Of a stretch of DNA of 64,000 nt, positions 61,094 to 64,000 are shown one piece after another (the stretch's first letter is position 1; every line of letters begins with the position of its first letter). The stretch is from Methylobacterium segetis (GTDB lineage: Bacteria > Pseudomonadota > Alphaproteobacteria > Rhizobiales > Beijerinckiaceae). Where the stretch lies: NCBI RefSeq assembly GCF_004348265.1, contig NZ_SMNT01000253.1, positions 26,877 through 90,876 on the forward strand, given 5' to 3'. The notes beneath the pieces are model-generated. The model saw nothing but the letters and a program-made list of their open reading frames with translations. It did not search any database and had not been told where the DNA came from. Position numbers and translations under genes: made by a program.

Positions 61094-61806
61094 GCGGCGA
61101 ATTCGCGGTCTGGGTCTATCTCTCGCGGACGCCGCTGCTCTGGCTCACGGTGACGCTCCTCGCCTATCTCGTCGCCGACCGCATCGCGGCCGCGACCGGA
61201 CGAAACCCGGTCGCGAATCCGGTGCTGATCGCGATCATGATCACGGCCGCGATCCTGTCCGTCACGGGCACGCCCTATGCCGACTACTTCCAGGGTGCCC
61301 AGTTCGTGCACTTCCTGCTCGGTCCCGCCACCGTGATGCTGGCGCTGCCGCTCTACGAGCACCGGGCGACCGTGATGCGGGCCCTCGTGCCGATGCTGGC
61401 GGCGCTCGGCGTCGGTTGCGTGGTGGCGCTCGTCTCGGCGATCGGCCTCGCCCGGTTGCTCGACATCCCCCGCCCCGTCATCACGGCGCTCAGCCCCAAA
61501 TCGATCACCTCCGGCGTCGCGAGGGGTGTCTCGGAGACGCTCGGCGGCGATCCGACGCTGACGGCCGTGATCGTCATGCTCACGGGCGTCACGGGGGCGA
61601 TCCTGGTCACGCCCCTGATGAACGCCCTGCGCATCCGCGACATGCGGGCGCGAGGCTTCGCGGCGGGGCTCGCCGCGCACGGCGTCGGAACGGCCCGGGC
61701 CTTCCAGGTCAGCGAGGTTGCCGGCACCTTCGCCGGAATCGCGATGGGCCTCAACGCTCTGTTGACCGCGATCCTGGTACCTGTGGTCCTGCGACTCGTC
61801 CCCTGA
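61090..61806 (+). CDS. lrgB: LrgB-family membrane protein
   Basis: The 238-residue protein has six to seven membrane helices and the LrgB signature around ALSPKSITSGVARGVSETLGG and ARGFAAGLAAHGVGTARAFQ. It starts at a GTG overlapping the lrgA stop, so the pair is translationally coupled. It is the partner of LrgA in holin-like or small-carboxylate transport function. The next gene starts 335 nt downstream. Confidence 0.92.
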   Translation: MSGEFAVWVYLSRTPLLWLTVTLLAYLVADRIAAATGRNPVANPVLIAIMITAAILSVTGTPYADYFQGAQFVHFLLGPATVMLALPLYEHRATVMRALVPMLAALGVGCVVALVSAIGLARLLDIPRPVITALSPKSITSGVARGVSETLGGDPTLTAVIVMLTGVTGAILVTPLMNALRIRDMRARGFAAGLAAHGVGTARAFQVSEVAGTFAGIAMGLNALLTAILVPVVLRLVP

Positions 61807-62141
61807 CGCGATCGTCCGTCCGGAACCGTCCCAACGATGGGCCGTCCGGCGGCAACGTCGTGGCGCGGCTCGCGAAATCGCCCTCGTGTGCTCTCGGCAC
61901 ACTTGAAATCGGGACCGGCCTCGGATGAACCTGCGAGCTCTGGCGTGGCGATTGGAATCGGGCGGGGGCGCGTGCCGGCGCAACCGGTATTCGCGTCGCG
62001 CGGCAGAGGTTGGGCCGGCCGAAGCGGGTATTCGGACCGGCATTTCATGTGACCGCGCGCACCAACTCGCTCGGATACTTCCGGTAGCGAAACAATGAGC
62101 GCGCGTCGAAAGACGCGGGAATCGGACGTGGTGCGCAGAAC
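61807..62141. other. Intergenic region before the FecR/VCBS gene
   Basis: This 335-nt region contains a perfect hairpin GTGTGC-TCTCG-GCACAC (61886-61902) without a T-run, a directly repeated CCGTCCGG, and a possible 16-codon open frame (62095-62145) ending in an overlap with the next gene. A GGAAC with CGTC 16 nt downstream (61829 region) weakly resembles an EcfG promoter but lacks the CGTT. No other gene is seen. Confidence 0.4.
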
Positions 62142-62145
62142 GTGA
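62095..62145 (+). CDS. Possible 16-residue upstream peptide
   Basis: ATG at 62095 opens a frame encoding MSARRKTRESDVVRRT; its TGA overlaps the GTG start of the downstream giant gene in the GTGA arrangement used by five confirmed gene pairs in this window. It is very basic and has no recognisable domain. It may serve only to couple translation, or may be chance. No strong ribosome-binding site precedes it. Confidence 0.25.
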   Translation: MSARRKTRESDVVRRT

Positions 62146-64000
62146 AGACGATCGCCGACATCGGAGCGTATTCGCAAGGGGCGGCCTTCGGCCTCGCGGA
62201 CCTGCGCGAGGTCGTCGCCGAGCCGGGCGGCACCATCCAAGTCGACGACGCGGCACTGCTGTTCCGCGGACAATACATCCGCGCCGGCTCGGACCTGATC
62301 ATTAGCGACGAGACCCATCGGCTCGTCGTGCACGATTATTTCGAGGTCGGGCGCCGGCCGAAGATCGTCGCGCCCGATGGTGCATCCCTGTCCGACGCGG
62401 TGATCGAGGCGCTCAGCCTGCCGCTCGGCGGCGAGCGCTACGCGCAGGCCGGCGCACCGCAGGCCTCCGACGCCGCGTCGGCGATCGGTCGCGTGCAGAC
62501 CGTCACCGGAACCGCCAATGTCGTGCGCAACGGCGTCACGGTCACGCTCCACGTGGGCGACCTCGTCTACAAGGGCGATGTCGTGCAGACGGAGCGCGGC
62601 TCGTCGCTCGCGATCTCGTTCCTCGACGGCACGCTGTTCAGCCTCTCGGCCAGCGCGCGGATGCTCCTGAACGACATGGTCTACAAGGCGGAGGGGGAGG
62701 GCAGTTCCGCGCTCTTCAGCCTCGTCCAGGGCTCGATCACGTTCGTGGCGGGCAAGGTCGCCAAGACCGGCGACATGAAGGTCTCGACGCCCGTCGCCAC
62801 GATGGGCATCCGCGGCACGGCGGTCTCCGTGCAGATCGACGCCGACGACGGCACCACCCGTCTCTCGGTGATGACCGAGCCGGACGGGCGTACCGGCCGC
62901 TTCGACGTCTACGACCGCGACGACCCGAGCCGGATCCTCTTCACGGTGTCCGATCCGGGCCACGCCTTCGTGGTGAGCCCGAATGGCCCGCAACAGGTCA
63001 AGTTCGAGCAGGTCGCCAAGACGCCGGCGGATTTCCAGACCGAAGCCGCCCTCGTCCAGGCGATCTTCAAGGCCTTGGCGGAGGCGCCGAGGCTGCCGGT
63101 CTACCAGGGACCGGCGACCGGAGGCGGCGGCGGTTCGAGCACCGAGCCGAGCATCATCCAGCCCGATTCCGGCCCGCCCGCGGGGCCCGGCGCACCGGGC
63201 GGTCCTCCGGGGACGCCGCCGGTCGATCCGCTCTCCGGCTCCCCGCCGCGCGGTTCGGGCCAGCCGAACCCGGGCGACCTGCGACCCGCTGGCCCGCCCT
63301 CGGAGCAGGCCCCGGACGACCCGCTCGTCCTGACGCCGCACACCTTCGCGGTCGTGCAGGGCAACGCCCTCGTCGCGGCGACCGCGGGACAAGGCGTGCT
63401 CGGCGCGACGGCCGCGCTCATCGTCGCGGCCCGGGCAGGCACGGATGCGCCGACCGACGGCCTCTCCGGCGGGGCGGTCGTGCTGGAGGGGCGCTACGGC
63501 ACGCTGCTGCTGCGCGAGGACGGCACCTACGTCTACCGCGCCGACAAGGCGGCCGCCCTCGCCGAGGGGCAGAAGGGGGCGGATGTCTTCACCTACCGCG
63601 TGCAGGATCGGACGGGCGCCACCGCGACGACGACGCTGACCATGGACGTGACCGGCGTCAACGACGCACCGGTCTCGGGCGGTGCGATCTCCCTCGGCGT
63701 GGTTCCGGAGGACCAGGGCCTCGTCCTCTCGCGGGCGGACCTCATCGCGGGCACGAGCGATGTGGACGGGGACGCCCTGCAGGTGACCGGCCTTCGGGTC
63801 GCCGAGGGCGGCGGCACGATCGAGGATCTCGGTGACGGGCGCTACGCCTACCGGCCCGCTGAGAACGCCCATGGCGCGGTGACGCTCGCCTACACGGTCA
63901 GCGACGGACATGGCGGCAGCGTCGAGCAGGTTGCGCGCTTCGAACTGGCTGCGGTCAACGACGCTCCGGTCCTTGCCCGGCCGGTCGCGCTTCCGGCGGG
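62142..64000 (+). CDS. FecR-domain/VCBS-repeat giant surface protein (C-terminus cut)
   Basis: At least 619 codons are open from a GTG at 62142; an in-frame stop at 62085 and no other start codon between make this start likely. An N-terminal region (about 1-115) is followed by a FecR-like domain (about 120-270, IGRVQTVTGTANVVRNG and ATMGIRGTAVSVQ). A Pro/Gly-rich linker (about 325-385) then leads into VCBS/cadherin-like repeats, each ending in VNDAPV (about residues 508 and 607). No signal peptide is visible. This pattern fits large type I secreted adhesins of biofilm-forming proteobacteria, whose export signal is at the C-terminus, outside the window. Confidence 0.85.
   Translation, partial: MKTIADIGAYSQGAAFGLADLREVVAEPGGTIQVDDAALLFRGQYIRAGSDLIISDETHRLVVHDYFEVGRRPKIVAPDGASLSDAVIEALSLPLGGERYAQAGAPQASDAASAIGRVQTVTGTANVVRNGVTVTLHVGDLVYKGDVVQTERGSSLAISFLDGTLFSLSASARMLLNDMVYKAEGEGSSALFSLVQGSITFVAGKVAKTGDMKVSTPVATMGIRGTAVSVQIDADDGTTRLSVMTEPDGRTGRFDVYDRDDPSRILFTVSDPGHAFVVSPNGPQQVKFEQVAKTPADFQTEAALVQAIFKALAEAPRLPVYQGPATGGGGGSSTEPSIIQPDSGPPAGPGAPGGPPGTPPVDPLSGSPPRGSGQPNPGDLRPAGPPSEQAPDDPLVLTPHTFAVVQGNALVAATAGQGVLGATAALIVAARAGTDAPTDGLSGGAVVLEGRYGTLLLREDGTYVYRADKAAALAEGQKGADVFTYRVQDRTGATATTTLTMDVTGVNDAPVSGGAISLGVVPEDQGLVLSRADLIAGTSDVDGDALQVTGLRVAEGGGTIEDLGDGRYAYRPAENAHGAVTLAYTVSDGHGGSVEQVARFELAAVNDAPVLARPVALPA

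Noticed and set aside
61816..61850. Possible EcfG-type promoter (GGAAC with CGTC 16 nt downstream)
   Set aside because: The -10 element deviates from CGTT, and the match is short enough to arise by chance.
61353..63911. 852-codon open frame on the minus strand across lrgB and the FecR/VCBS gene
   Set aside because: It runs antisense through two plausible genes and an intergenic region; composition is that of a GC-driven shadow frame.
1..64000. CRISPR arrays, insertion sequences, integrase or prophage genes, toxin-antitoxin or restriction systems
   Set aside because: No regularly spaced repeats, transposase or integrase motifs, terminal inverted repeats with target duplications, or defence-gene domains were seen. 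The tRNA-Thr gene has no nearby integrase or repeated 3' end to suggest an attachment site.

Overview
The window is a high-GC (about 70 % by eye), densely coded chromosomal segment from an alphaproteobacterium, most likely Hyphomicrobiales and plausibly Methylobacteriaceae. The evidence is the conserved chain rpsB-tsf-pyrH-frr-uppS-cdsA-dxr-rseP-bamA-lpxD-fabZ-lpxA-lpxI-lpxB-gltA-gltX-comEC-lexA-moeA-moaC-trpCDG-trpE-ppiD-tpiA-secG-pyrG, the use of LpxI rather than LpxH, an S2 protein with an alphaproteobacterial C-terminal extension, an SOS box of the GTTC-N7-GTTC type in front of lexA, and TTAA-N7-TTAA sites of the CtrA type. The family assignment is inference; the class is well supported. 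I see no insertion sequence, prophage, CRISPR array or rRNA.

Layout. 1-3467 (minus): a membrane-anchored patatin-like lipase cut by the window edge, and a small lipoprotein. 3480-25747 (plus): translation factors, then isoprenoid, phospholipid and lipid A synthesis and outer-membrane assembly. This core is interrupted by an EmrAB-type efflux cassette with its own TetR repressor (10592-14265) and by a membrane hybrid histidine kinase (20060-22303). 25735-31469 (minus): a membrane GGDEF-EAL protein, citrate synthase and glutamyl-tRNA synthetase. 31627-33885 (plus): ComEC. 33879-44483 (mostly minus): lexA, moeA, moaC, trpC, trpD, trpG, trpE and ppiD, with a chemoreceptor inserted on the opposite strand between trpG and trpE. 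44669-50372 (plus): tpiA, secG, pyrG, holC, a secreted S10 carboxypeptidase and a lipoprotein.

50376-59772 looks like an accessory cell-envelope glycan locus: a GT-C-like membrane protein, a UDP-galactopyranose-mutase-like flavoprotein, a CelD/BioF2-type acyltransferase, a Wzx-like flippase, a SGNH-like periplasmic protein translationally coupled to an OpgC-type membrane acyltransferase, and an alpha/beta hydrolase. 59887-59962 is a tRNA-Thr(CGT). 60172-61806 encodes a TerB-like protein and an LrgA/LrgB pair. From 62142 to the end runs the N-terminal part of a giant FecR-domain/VCBS-repeat protein, probably a type I secreted adhesin.

The core genes supply envelope building blocks and their assembly machinery (undecaprenyl-PP, CDP-diacylglycerol, lipid A, BamA, RseP, PpiD, SecG). 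The genes inserted between them are mostly membrane sensors (histidine kinase, GGDEF-EAL, chemoreceptor) or exporters. The most useful regulatory finds are two TetR operators, a LexA box, two full CtrA-type sites, a promoter for the tRNA and several terminators. No defence system or clearly undescribed machine is visible; the glycan locus and the FecR/VCBS protein are the best candidates for new biology.
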